The notes below the pieces were generated by a model. It saw only the letters and a list, made by a program, of their open reading frames with translations. It had not been told where the DNA came from and searched no databases. DNA of 64,000 nt, from positions 59,956 to 123,955 of the forward strand of contig NZ_ANAY01000018.1 in assembly GCF_000340965.1 (NCBI RefSeq). The letters are read 5' to 3'. Positions 18,121 through 26,124 of this stretch are shown piece after piece. A program made the translations under genes and the position numbers. Origin of the DNA: Nocardiopsis kunsanensis DSM 44524. Its GTDB lineage: Bacteria; Actinomycetota; Actinomycetes; Streptosporangiales; Streptosporangiaceae. Positions within the stretch are counted from its first letter, which is position 1, and each line of letters starts with the position of its first letter.

Positions 18121-18279
18121 TCATGGGGCCGGTGTTGCGTGTCGGGACACTCCGGTACCTCGGCGGTCCCGTTCGCGAAAACGCCCGGGATCCCCGTAGG
18201 GGCGAGGTGGCTGTGGAATCAGCGGCTCGATCAGACCCCACAACTCATCGCCGGCTTCCCACGGCTCGGGACGGGACAT
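18121..18279 (-). pseudogene. IS5-family transposase, N-terminal stub
   Basis: The 52-codon frame with a good ribosome site (GAGGAG, 6 bases before ATG 18279) starts MSRPEPWEAGDELWGLIEPL, which matches the N-terminal DUF4096-type domain of IS5-family transposases. After PGRFRERDRR the similarity ends and a stop follows at 18121. The catalytic DDE domain is absent. It is therefore a remnant, sitting directly against the greA terminator. I see no clear terminal inverted repeats. Confidence 0.7.
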
Positions 18280-18464
18280 GCCTTACTCCTCACTCCTGAG
18301 GACTGCAGCCCCACCCCATGCCCTGCAACATCAGCCCCGGTCTGAGACGACCCCTCAGAGCCGGGAAGCTGACCAAGCATTCCGGCGAAGGCCCACTCGA
18401 GGAACGGGACCCGGGGTGTTGTCGATGACGGGGTAGAGCCCCGGCTCCGGGGACGGAGCGTGCC
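18280..18464. other. intergenic, probable insertion scar
   Basis: These 185 bases separate the transposase stub from the FIST gene stop. No gene or strong hairpin is visible. A small palindrome-like CTGAGG/CCTCAG pair occurs near 18295-18355. It may be leftover element sequence. Confidence 0.3.
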
Positions 18465-19619
18465 TCAGGGGGCGAAGGCCAGCAAACAGGCAGTGAAGGT
18501 GTGCACGTGGTTCACCCCGCCGACCGGGCCGATCTCCCCCGCCGCGAAGAACCCCGCGACCGCGCCGTCGCCCAGGGCCCGGCGCACGGCGAGCGGATCG
18601 TGGTCGGGGTGCGGGAACATCGCCTCGCCCCGTCCGTTGCAGGAGAACAACAGACCCGCCCCCACCCGGTGGCGTGCGCCGAACTCGGCCAGGCGCTCGG
18701 CGAAGTCCTCGTCGGCGGTACCGGCGTCGCGCACCTGGAAACGCACCGTCTGGCCGACCTCGACCATGTCGCCGATGGTGAGCGCGCCCGTGTCCGGTTC
18801 GGCCCCGGCCAGGGTGCGTACCAGGAAGTCGCCCTGGTCGTGCTGGTCGGCGTACTCGTCCATCGCCACACCGATGTGCAGGCCCCGCGCCGCCAGGAGG
18901 CGGTCCTCCTCCGACAGCGAGTCCACCAGCTCCTCGAGCTTGCCGTAGGCGCTGCTGCCGGCCAGTTCCAGCAGTACGTTCCCCTCGGCCTTGGTGACGG
19001 TCATGTTCTGGCCGATGGGGCGGCATCCCTGGCTGACCACGGTCCCCAGGACACCCTCGCCGCCGAGCAGCACGCCGATCGCACCGTTCTCGGCGACCTC
19101 GCCGTCGCAGAACAGGCGCACCGACTCCTCCCCGCGCATCCCGTCGGCCATCCCGCCCACGAGCGGGAGGCCGTCGAGGGCCTCGGTGGTCTCGCGCACG
19201 AACGCCTGGGTGGGGAACTCGTAGGGGTTGGCGAGCATGATCGCCACCCGGTCGGTGGGGTCGGGTTCACGCATGCCGACCACGGCCAGGTGATCGCCCT
19301 CCACGACGGTGTCCAGGCGGAACGGGGTCAGCCCCACGTCAGGCAGGCTCGCGCACCAGACGCTGACCGCGCCCTGGCCCTCGACACCCCGGCCGCCGCC
19401 GATGACACCCGTGGCCGAGCAGCCCAGGGTCGTGGCATCGCCGACCAGCTCCATGACCCGCTTGCCGGCGAGGGTGACCTCCTCGGGGTCGGAACCGGAG
19501 ACGAAGAAACAGACCAGGTCCACGGGGGCCCCGACCTGTTCAAGAGCGCCCGTGACGGCGCGTTCGGCCGCGTTCACGAGGTCGGCCCCCGTCGTCAGTG
19601 CATCGCCGAACCGAGCCAC
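18465..19619 (-). CDS. FIST domain sensory protein
   Basis: The 384-residue product combines a FIST N-terminal domain (DLVCFFVSGSDPEEVT, TTLGCSATGVIGGGRGVEG, VSVWCASLP) with a FIST C-terminal domain (LVGGMADG, CRPIGQNMTVTKAEGNVLLEL, GLLFSCNGRG, GFFAAGEIGPVGGVNHVHTFTA in parts). FIST modules are predicted ligand-binding sensors for small molecules such as amino acids and also occur in F-box relatives. This copy has no attached kinase or methyl-accepting domain. I prefer GTG 19619 because family proteins start ARFGDAL and a GGGGG tract precedes it. ATGs at 19682 and 19709 are possible but add low-complexity sequence. No membrane helix is seen. Confidence 0.82.
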   Translation of the reverse strand: MARFGDALTTGADLVNAAERAVTGALEQVGAPVDLVCFFVSGSDPEEVTLAGKRVMELVGDATTLGCSATGVIGGGRGVEGQGAVSVWCASLPDVGLTPFRLDTVVEGDHLAVVGMREPDPTDRVAIMLANPYEFPTQAFVRETTEALDGLPLVGGMADGMRGEESVRLFCDGEVAENGAIGVLLGGEGVLGTVVSQGCRPIGQNMTVTKAEGNVLLELAGSSAYGKLEELVDSLSEEDRLLAARGLHIGVAMDEYADQHDQGDFLVRTLAGAEPDTGALTIGDMVEVGQTVRFQVRDAGTADEDFAERLAEFGARHRVGAGLLFSCNGRGEAMFPHPDHDPLAVRRALGDGAVAGFFAAGEIGPVGGVNHVHTFTACLLAFAP

Positions 19620-19754
19620 CTGCTGACACCCCCGTCTCCTACCGGCCCCTCGGCCGGACACAGAGTCCACGTCCTCACCCATTCTCCCACCCTGCCGCGT
19701 CAGCGACATCCCTTCGTCGACCGATCCGCCCGCACAGGCGGATAGGTTCGAGAT

Positions 19755-21215
19755 GTGAGTGACGTTTCGCCTCCCACGGACGGGCCCTCATCGTACGGCT
19801 CCCCGGCTCCCCCACCACACGAACGCCCGTGCACCCTCGCGGAGCTGCGCGCCACCGGACACGTCAGACGCCCGGTGGCCGCGGAAGTACGCGAGAACCT
19901 GGTTCGGCACATGGCTGAGGGCACCCCGCGCTTTCCCGGGGTGCACGGGTTCGACGACACCGTCCTGCCCGCACTGGAGCGGGCGCTGCTGGCCGGCCAC
20001 GACGTGGTTCTGTTGGGCGAGCGCGGCCAGGGCAAGAGCCGGCTCCTGCGCTCCCTGACGGGGCTGCTGGACGAGTGGACCCCGGTCGTCCGGGGCTGCC
20101 CGGTCAACGACCACCCCTACGCACCGGTGTGCCCGGCCTGCCTCCGCCGGACCGGGTCGGAGGGGGAGGACCTGCCGGTGGACTGGCTGCACCGCTCCCG
20201 CCGCTTCAGCGAGAAGCTCGCCACCCCGGACACCGGCGTCGGCGAACTCGTCGGCGACGTGGACCCGGTCCGACTGGCCGAGGGGCGTTCCCTGGGGGAC
20301 CCCGAGACTCTGCACCACGGTCTGGTGCCCCGCGCCAACCGCGGGGTGTTCTGCCTCAACGAACTGCCCGACCTGGCACCGCGGGTGCAGGTGGCGCTCT
20401 TCGACGTGCTGGAGGAGCGCGGTGTCCAGGTGCGCGGGTACGACCTGCGCCTGCCCCTGGACCTGCTGCTGGTGGCCAGCGCCAACCCGGAGGACTACAC
20501 GAGCCGGGGCCGGATCGTCACCCCGCTCAAGGACCGTTTCGGTTCCCAGGTACGCACCCATTACCCCGTCGACGACGCCGACGAGATCGCCCTGATCCGC
20601 CAGGAGGCCGACCTGTCCGACGGCACGGTCGTGCCCGCCCACCTGTTGGAGGCCGTCGCCCGCTTCACCCGCCTGGTGCGCCGGCACAAGAAGGTCGACC
20701 CGCGTTCGGGGGTCTCGGTCCGTTTCTCCGTCGCCGCCGCCGAGACCGCGGCCGCCTCCGCCCTGCGGCGCGCGGCCGTGTCCGGGGAAGAGGCGCCGGT
20801 GGCCCGGGTCGCCGACCTGCCGTCCGTGGTCGAGCCGGTCCTGGGCAAGGTCGAGTTCGAGCTCGGAGCGGAGGAGGAAGGCACCGAGCTGCTGCACGCG
20901 CTGCTGCGCCGGGCCGTCTCCGAGGTCTATCGGGCACGTCTGGGCCACCTCGACCTGAGCCCGCTGACCGAGCGTTTCGCCGGGGGCGCCACGGTGGAGT
21001 CGGGCGACCTCGTGGGGGCCTCCGCCCTTCTGGAGGAGGTGGGCGCGGTCCCGGGGCTCGCGGCGATGATCGAAGCGGCCGCGCCCGAGGCCGAGGACGG
21101 CCCGCCCGGTCCCGGTCTGGCCGCCGCCGTCGTGGAGCTGGCCCTGGAGGGGCTGTACCTGGAGCGGCGCCTGTCGAAGGACACCCGCCCGGAGGGCGGC
21201 ACGTACCGGTTCTGA
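19755..21215 (+). CDS. MoxR/Mg-chelatase-like AAA+ ATPase
   Basis: This 486-residue AAA+ protein is related to the ChlI subunit of Mg-chelatase and to MoxR. Walker A is LLGERGQGKS (about 86-95). A Cys-rich insertion (RGCPVNDHPYAPVCPACLRR) follows at about 113-135. Walker B is GVFCLNELPD (about 197-206), with sensor-1 VASANPED and an arginine-rich RGRIVTPLKDRF region. The next gene encodes a VWA protein, the usual partner of such ATPases. The pair is expected to form a chaperone or metal/cofactor-insertion complex, but the substrate is unknown. The GTG at 19755 is used; it has no strong Shine-Dalgarno. Confidence 0.88.
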   Translation: MSDVSPPTDGPSSYGSPAPPPHERPCTLAELRATGHVRRPVAAEVRENLVRHMAEGTPRFPGVHGFDDTVLPALERALLAGHDVVLLGERGQGKSRLLRSLTGLLDEWTPVVRGCPVNDHPYAPVCPACLRRTGSEGEDLPVDWLHRSRRFSEKLATPDTGVGELVGDVDPVRLAEGRSLGDPETLHHGLVPRANRGVFCLNELPDLAPRVQVALFDVLEERGVQVRGYDLRLPLDLLLVASANPEDYTSRGRIVTPLKDRFGSQVRTHYPVDDADEIALIRQEADLSDGTVVPAHLLEAVARFTRLVRRHKKVDPRSGVSVRFSVAAAETAAASALRRAAVSGEEAPVARVADLPSVVEPVLGKVEFELGAEEEGTELLHALLRRAVSEVYRARLGHLDLSPLTERFAGGATVESGDLVGASALLEEVGAVPGLAAMIEAAAPEAEDGPPGPGLAAAVVELALEGLYLERRLSKDTRPEGGTYRF

Positions 21216-21384
21216 CGACGCGGCCCGGGACGTACGCGCCGAAGGGCCGGTCCGTACGGCCGGTCCCGGACACGCCTCGCGCTCTGCCCGTCCGCCCCAC
21301 CCCCCTTTCGGCGCCGGGAAACCCGTTCCCGTACACAAAAGGGGTGGCGCGGACGGTTCGCCCCAGTGCCGGGAGGGGATCACA
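21216..21384 (+). other. spacer between ATPase and VWA genes
   Basis: There are 169 bases with no gene. A short AT-rich word (GTACACAAAAGG near 21332-21343) could belong to a secondary promoter, but no convincing element pair is seen. Confidence 0.3.
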
Positions 21385-22539
21385 GTGACGGACGACCCCC
21401 CGAGCACAGAGGCGGTGCGTGTGAGGTTCCGCTACCGGGAGTACCTGGGCGGCCCCGACCCGTTGGCCGAGCCCGACCCTCCCCCGGACGAAGCCGTGGC
21501 CGCCTCCCGGGAGCTGCTCGCTCTCGTGGAGGCCGCCGAGGTGGAGGACGGGGCCGACCGGACGGCGCTGGCCGCCGTGGAGAAGGCCTTGGTGCGTTAC
21601 GGCGACGGCGACCGGGTCGCCGTCACCGACATCGATCCGCGCCTGCTCGCCCGGATCCTCGGGCCCCTCGGACGTGCGGCGGCCGACCGGCTGGACGCCG
21701 CCGACCACGCCCTGTCCCCGCGTGAACTGCGGCGCTTGGCCGATGTCGCCCTGCGCGACGTCGAACGCGCACGGCGCGGCCGCGGGCCCGGTTCACACCG
21801 GGGCGGCGGAGACCGGGACGGCGAACCGGACGGCACGACCCGTGCGGCTGCTCCCGGCAGCGTCGTGGACGCGGTGGCCACCGTGCGCGCGGCGACCCTT
21901 CGCCGGGCCGAGGGCCACGGCCGGGGGGAGGCCCTGCGTCCGGAGGACGTACGGGCGGCGGGTACCGAACCCACGGCCTCCTCGGCGGTCTCGCTCCTGG
22001 TTGACCTGTCGCACTCGATGGTCGCGCGTGAGCTGCACGAGACCGCGACCCGGACCGCGTTGGCGCTGCACTCCCTGGTCGGCTCCCACTACCCCGAGGA
22101 CCGGCTCCAACTGGTGGGGTTCGGTGAGGTGGCCCGGGAGATGACCCCGGGGTCGCTGGTCGCCCACGGATGGGGCCGGGTGCCCGGGACCAACCTGCAC
22201 CAGGCCCTGCGGCTGGCGCGGGGCCACCTCAAGCGCCATCCGGACCTGCACCGCCACGTCATGGTGGTCACCGACGGCGAACCGACCGCGCACACGGGGG
22301 CCGACGGTGATCCCCGGTTCTCGTGGCCGACCGCTCCGCGCACCGTGGAGGCCACGGTCGGGGAGTTGGACACGGTCCTGCGCGACGGAGCGGAGGTGAC
22401 GTTCTTCCTGCTCTCCGAGGACCCCGGGCTGCGAGCCTTCGGTGATCTGGTGGCCCGGCGCCGGGGTGTGCGTGTGGTGCGCGCCGACGGTGGTGAGCTG
22501 GGACCGCTGCTGTTGGACCGGTTCCGCGCGGCCCGCTGA
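21385..22539 (+). CDS. VWA domain protein, partner of the upstream ATPase
   Basis: The 384-residue cytosolic protein has a C-terminal von Willebrand factor A domain. Its MIDAS motif DLSHSM (DxSxS) lies near 207-212 and VVTDGEP near 294-300, so metal binding should be intact. The N-terminal 190 residues are charged and partly low complexity (Arg/Gly-rich near 140-155). GTG 21385 has GGGAGGGG at a 6-base spacing. With the ATPase immediately upstream this forms the widespread MoxR/ChlI-VWA pair. The architecture resembles ChlI-ChlD function, though no cobalt/magnesium-chelatase third subunit lies nearby. Confidence 0.88.
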   Translation: MTDDPPSTEAVRVRFRYREYLGGPDPLAEPDPPPDEAVAASRELLALVEAAEVEDGADRTALAAVEKALVRYGDGDRVAVTDIDPRLLARILGPLGRAAADRLDAADHALSPRELRRLADVALRDVERARRGRGPGSHRGGGDRDGEPDGTTRAAAPGSVVDAVATVRAATLRRAEGHGRGEALRPEDVRAAGTEPTASSAVSLLVDLSHSMVARELHETATRTALALHSLVGSHYPEDRLQLVGFGEVAREMTPGSLVAHGWGRVPGTNLHQALRLARGHLKRHPDLHRHVMVVTDGEPTAHTGADGDPRFSWPTAPRTVEATVGELDTVLRDGAEVTFFLLSEDPGLRAFGDLVARRRGVRVVRADGGELGPLLLDRFRAAR

Positions 22540-22620
22540 AGGGCCGTCCCGTGGTGGGTCGGGCCGGGCACCCGCGGTGTGCGGCCGGACCCCTCTGCCG
22601 CCAGGGGCGTGTGCGTGTGG

Positions 22621-23433
22621 TCAGGCGTCGAAGACGTTGAGGCGGGAGGCCCGGTCGATCAGGTCCTCGGCGGCCTCTTCCCCGGCGTAGACCAACTGGT
22701 GCCTGTGGGCCGGCATGACGGTCTCGGTCCAGCGCACCGCCCGTTCCTCGGTGTTGCTGACACGTTCCTGCACCAGGAGCGGGATACCCGGACCCACGTC
22801 GTAGTCGCGTGCCTCCTCCGGGTCGGGCATGCGGGCACCGACGACGTCCCAGTGCCGGCTCTCGTGATGGCCGTGTTCGGCCAGGACCGCGTCGATGCCG
22901 CGGTCGATACGGTCGGGCGCCATGAGCGGTGTGTTGCGGGCGATGTCGTAGGGCAACCACGTGGTCTGGGTCTGCCAGAGGGTGCCCTGGACGTAACGGC
23001 GGGAGGAGCGTACGACGACGAGCCCTCCCGGGCCCGCCTCGCCGCCGTCCGTCCCGTGGAGGCGTTTGGCGATGCGGGGGCGCAGGGTGTCGAGGCCGAC
23101 CTTGATCTGTTCCTCCACCGGTCCGTACCCGGCGCGGTGCACGTGCTCGCGGTAGCCGTCGGTGAAACGCTCGGAGCCGGTGCCCCCGGGACCGGGTGTG
23201 GCCCAGTGCAGGGCGGGCCGGTGGTCGGAGGCGAAGGCGCCCCGGCCGGCGACGATCTGCAGCCGTCCTTCCTCCTGGAGGATACGCATGCCCAGGCGTG
23301 CGGTGGCTTTGGAGACACCGAGGTCGCGTGCGACCTCGTCCTCGCCGGGCAGGCGCTGCCCGGGACCGTAGTGCCCCTGGTTCAAGGCCTCGCGCAGACG
23401 GTCGGCGACCTCGGTCTTCCTCGACGTGCTCAA
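22621..23433 (-). CDS. GntR-family regulator with UTRA domain (second of pair)
   Basis: The 270-residue protein has an N-terminal winged helix (EVADRLREAL, RLPGEDEVARDLGVSKATARLGMRIL, about residues 5-70) and a UTRA effector domain (about 95-265; PLLVQERVSNTEERAVRWTETVMPAHRHQL in parts). The frame has no ATG or GTG near its conserved start. A TTG at 23433, with GAGGAA 4 bases upstream and only 8 bases after the stop of the preceding GntR gene, is the likely start. HutC/UTRA regulators respond to sugars, amino acids or related ligands. No catabolic genes are adjacent, so the target is unknown. Confidence 0.85.
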   Translation of the reverse strand: MSTSRKTEVADRLREALNQGHYGPGQRLPGEDEVARDLGVSKATARLGMRILQEEGRLQIVAGRGAFASDHRPALHWATPGPGGTGSERFTDGYREHVHRAGYGPVEEQIKVGLDTLRPRIAKRLHGTDGGEAGPGGLVVVRSSRRYVQGTLWQTQTTWLPYDIARNTPLMAPDRIDRGIDAVLAEHGHHESRHWDVVGARMPDPEEARDYDVGPGIPLLVQERVSNTEERAVRWTETVMPAHRHQLVYAGEEAAEDLIDRASRLNVFDA

Positions 23434-23441
23434 GTTCTTCC

Positions 23442-24173
23442 TCAGTCCCGGTGGTAAGCGGTCACGTCGCCGTGTTCGAACTGGTAGCGGATGCTGTGGC
23501 CCGCGTAGACGGTGTGGATCATACGGATGGCGCGGTCCTCTGAGTAGTCGGTCCGGTGGACCTCCAGTACCGGGACCCCGGGCGGGAGTTCGAGCCGGGT
23601 GTTCTCCTGCGGGGCGGGCATGCGGGTGGTGAGCTCGTCGACGTAGCCGGTCTGGCAGTGGCCGTGTTCCTTCAGGACCGACAAGGCGCTGCCGACGTTC
23701 TCGGGGAGCATGAGCGCGGTGTCCTCGGCCAGGTCGGCGGGGTAGTACGCCGAGCTCACCGACATCGACCTCTCCCCTGCGGACCGGTGCATACGGCGGA
23801 CGACGATCATGGAGCCCTCGGTCACCCGCAGGCGTCCGGCGAGACCGGGGGTGGCGCTGAGGAGTTGGAGCTCTTCCAGGACCTGGCCCTCCAAGCCGGA
23901 CTCGTTGAGGCCGTCGGGGCTCCCGGTGGTGCGGGTGGCGTGGAAGGTCTCGGGGACGATGTCCTGCACGAAGTGCCCCCGGCCGGGCCGGCTCACGACG
24001 AGCCCCTGGTTGCGCAACATGCCCAGGGCGAGCCGGACCGTGTTGCGGGAGGCGTCGAAGTCCAGCTCGAGCCGTTTCTCGGAGGGCAGGCGGCCCCCGC
24101 GTGCGAGCCGACCCTCCTGGATGTCGCGGCGCAAGGAGCGGGCGATCTGTCGATATCTGCTCTCTGCCCGCAT
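23442..24173 (-). CDS. GntR-family regulator with UTRA domain (first of pair)
   Basis: The 243-residue product has a GntR winged helix at ~3-68 (RYRQIARSLRRDIQEGRL, LPSEKRLELDFDASRNTVRLALGML) and a UTRA domain from about 90 to the end (MIVVRRMHRSAGERSMSVSSAYYPADLAED in parts; IRMIHTVYAGHSIRYQFEHGD). ATG 24173 has AGGAGG at a 9-base spacing; GTG 24179 or ATG 24203 are alternatives. An inverted repeat 37 bases upstream may be its own operator. The next gene is a second UTRA-GntR regulator, making an unusual tandem pair in one transcript. Confidence 0.87.
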   Translation of the reverse strand: MRAESRYRQIARSLRRDIQEGRLARGGRLPSEKRLELDFDASRNTVRLALGMLRNQGLVVSRPGRGHFVQDIVPETFHATRTTGSPDGLNESGLEGQVLEELQLLSATPGLAGRLRVTEGSMIVVRRMHRSAGERSMSVSSAYYPADLAEDTALMLPENVGSALSVLKEHGHCQTGYVDELTTRMPAPQENTRLELPPGVPVLEVHRTDYSEDRAIRMIHTVYAGHSIRYQFEHGDVTAYHRD

Positions 24174-24209
24174 GATCACACTCCTCCTGGGGTATGAACC
24201 CACTCACAC

Positions 24210-24227
24210 AACCTGTACCAACAAGTT
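24210..24227. promoter_or_regulatory. candidate GntR operator
   Basis: AACCTGT-ACCA-ACAAGTT is an inverted repeat matching at 6 of 7 positions per arm. It is centred about 45 bases before the start of the first GntR gene. GntR/HutC regulators usually bind short dyads of this size and often autoregulate. This is sequence-based inference only. Confidence 0.4.
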
Positions 24228-24335
24228 AAGCACCTCAACCGCAGAACCGCATCGACCGGTTCCACCGATTCATCCTAGAGCAGCACCACCGCGCGTACCC
24301 AGGCGCCGAGGAGCAGAAAGGAGAGGTGAAGTCCG

Positions 24336-24422
24336 ATGAGCCGCCGACCCGGTCGCGTCCTCGACCGCCCCCGGCCCCGCATCCCCCACACGTCGCCGCC
24401 CAAGTGGCCCCCGGCCGAATGA
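24336..24422 (+). CDS. possible 28-residue small ORF
   Basis: ATG 24336 has AGGTGA exactly 6 bases upstream, an excellent match to the 16S anti-Shine-Dalgarno. The frame encodes a 28-residue Arg/Pro-rich peptide (MSRRPGRVLDRPRPRIPH...) ending in TGA at 24420-24422, 23 bases before the next gene. It could be a leader peptide or a small basic protein. Without conservation data it remains a candidate. Confidence 0.4.
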   Translation: MSRRPGRVLDRPRPRIPHTSPPKWPPAE

Positions 24423-24445
24423 GGCCCCGACCCGAGAGGAGCAAC

Positions 24446-24691
24446 ATGATCTTCGTACTGACCGCCGTCACCGGCCTGGTGCTCATGGTCCTGTCCGCCG
24501 GGTTCTTCCTGGCCGTTTCCTTCGGCATCCAGCGCCAGGACAGGTTCAGCGGCTACCGCGCCCTCCGCGACGAGGACGAGCACAGCCGGCTCTCGCGCAC
24601 AGGCAGCAGGGTCGTGGGGCTGGGATACTACGGCCCCTCCTCCGACGGCGCGGACGAGCACGGAACGCAACACACACCCACCGCGTTCTGA
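24446..24691 (+). CDS. small single-helix membrane protein
   Basis: The 81-residue protein begins with a membrane helix at residues 2-27 (IFVLTAVTGLVLMVLSAGFF) and ends in a hydrophilic tail with LGYYGP near residue 60. ATG 24446 has GAGAGGAG at a 4-base spacing. A longer in-frame reading from GTG 24326 would put a Pro/Arg-rich segment before the helix and is less likely. I do not recognise a family. It lies between the divergent GntR pair and a convergent cystathionine gamma-synthase gene. Confidence 0.65.
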   Translation: MIFVLTAVTGLVLMVLSAGFFLAVSFGIQRQDRFSGYRALRDEDEHSRLSRTGSRVVGLGYYGPSSDGADEHGTQHTPTAF

Positions 24692-24809
24692 CCTCCGCGC
24701 ACGAAACCTCCGGACACGGGTCGGGGCCGTGCGCTCGGCGCACGACCCCGTCTGTTCGTCCGGTGACTCCGCGGCCCCCGGACCCCTCTTCCCGGTGTTG
24801 CCGGGCACC

Positions 24810-25955
24810 TCAGCCCTCCAGGGCCCCCGTCAGGTCGGCGATCAGGTCGTCGGCGGACTCGATCCCCACCGACAGCCGCACCAGGTCGGACGGCACCTCC
24901 AGGGCCGAACCGGCGGTGGAGGCGTGGGTCATGCGACCGGGGTGCTCGATCAGCGACTCCACCCCTCCCAGGGACTCGCCCAGGATGAAGACCTTCGTGC
25001 GTTCGCACAGCTCCAGCGCGGCCTTCTCCCCACCGTGGACGGCGAAGGAGACCATGCCGCCGAAGGAGCGCATCTGCCGCTCGGCGACCTTGTGGCCCGG
25101 GTGGCTCTCCAGACCCGGGTAGAAGACCTTGCGCACCGACGGGTGCCCCTCCAGGGCCTGCACGACCTTCTCGGCGTTGGCGCTGTGGCGGTCCATGCGC
25201 ACGCCCAGGGTCTTGGCCCCGCGCAGGGTCAGCCAGGAGTCGAACGCCCCGGGGGTCGCCCCCATGGTGTTCTGGTGGAAGGCCAGGCGCTCGCCCAGCT
25301 CGGCGTCGGCGACCACGAGCGCGCCCCCGACCACGTCGGAGTGCCCGCCCACGTACTTGGTGGTCGAGTGCACGACCACGTCCGCCCCCGAGGTCAGCGG
25401 CTGCTGCAGGTAGGGCGAGGCGAAGGTGTTGTCCACCACGTGCAGGGCGCCGCCCTCGTGGGCGATCTGCGCGACCGCCTCGAGGTCGGTGATGTTGAGC
25501 AGCGGGTTGGTGGGTGTCTCGGTCAGGACCATCCTGGTCTCGGGCCGCATCGCCGCGCGTACGGCCTCGGCGTCGGACTGGTCGACCGCGTCCCAGCTCA
25601 CGCCCCAGCGCTCCACGACCTTGGAGACCAGTCGGAAGGTGCCGCCGTAGGCGTCGCCGGGGATGACCACGTGGTCACCGGGCGAGAGGACGGTACGCAT
25701 CAGGGTGTCCTCGGCGGCCATGCCGGAGGCGAAGGCCAGGCCGCGCGTGCCCTGCTCCAGAGCGGCCAGGCACTCCTCCAGCGCGGCGCGCGTGGGGTTG
25801 CCCGTGCGTGAGTACTCGTACCCCTGGCGCAGACCGCCCACGCCGTCCTGGGCGTAGGTACTGGTCTGGTAGATCGGCACCACCACGGCCCCGGTGCCCG
25901 CCTCCGGTTCCTGGCCCGCGTGGATGGCCAGTGTCTCAAACCCGTCGAACTTCAT
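24810..25955 (-). CDS. metB: cystathionine gamma-synthase / gamma-lyase family enzyme
   Basis: The 381-residue PLP enzyme belongs to the Cys/Met metabolism family. It contains YEYSRTGNPTR (residues 46-56), the phosphate/PLP region SGMAAEDT, DNTFASPYLQQPL, and the Schiff-base lysine K200 in VVHSTTKYVGGHSD. The C-terminus has SLGGVESLIEHPGRMTH. It either forms cystathionine from an activated homoserine plus cysteine or cleaves cystathionine. The two activities cannot be separated by eye. A cystathionine beta-synthase is encoded nearby on the same strand, so a reverse-transsulfuration role (lyase) is also plausible. The start is ATG 25955, with a weak GGTGGG upstream. Confidence 0.92.
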   Translation of the reverse strand: MKFDGFETLAIHAGQEPEAGTGAVVVPIYQTSTYAQDGVGGLRQGYEYSRTGNPTRAALEECLAALEQGTRGLAFASGMAAEDTLMRTVLSPGDHVVIPGDAYGGTFRLVSKVVERWGVSWDAVDQSDAEAVRAAMRPETRMVLTETPTNPLLNITDLEAVAQIAHEGGALHVVDNTFASPYLQQPLTSGADVVVHSTTKYVGGHSDVVGGALVVADAELGERLAFHQNTMGATPGAFDSWLTLRGAKTLGVRMDRHSANAEKVVQALEGHPSVRKVFYPGLESHPGHKVAERQMRSFGGMVSFAVHGGEKAALELCERTKVFILGESLGGVESLIEHPGRMTHASTAGSALEVPSDLVRLSVGIESADDLIADLTGALEG

Positions 25956-26124
25956 GGGCCCACCATAGCCGCCCCGGGCCACTCGGGCCCCGCCTTCACC
26001 AGGCCGGTTCCGGTATGCGTACACCCGCACGAGGCGGGTCCCCGGTGAAGCACCGCCCACCACCGGGGGCACCGGCAGCAGTGCGTGGTCCCGCCGGGGC
26101 ACCACCGGGGCCGGGGAGCGGTTC

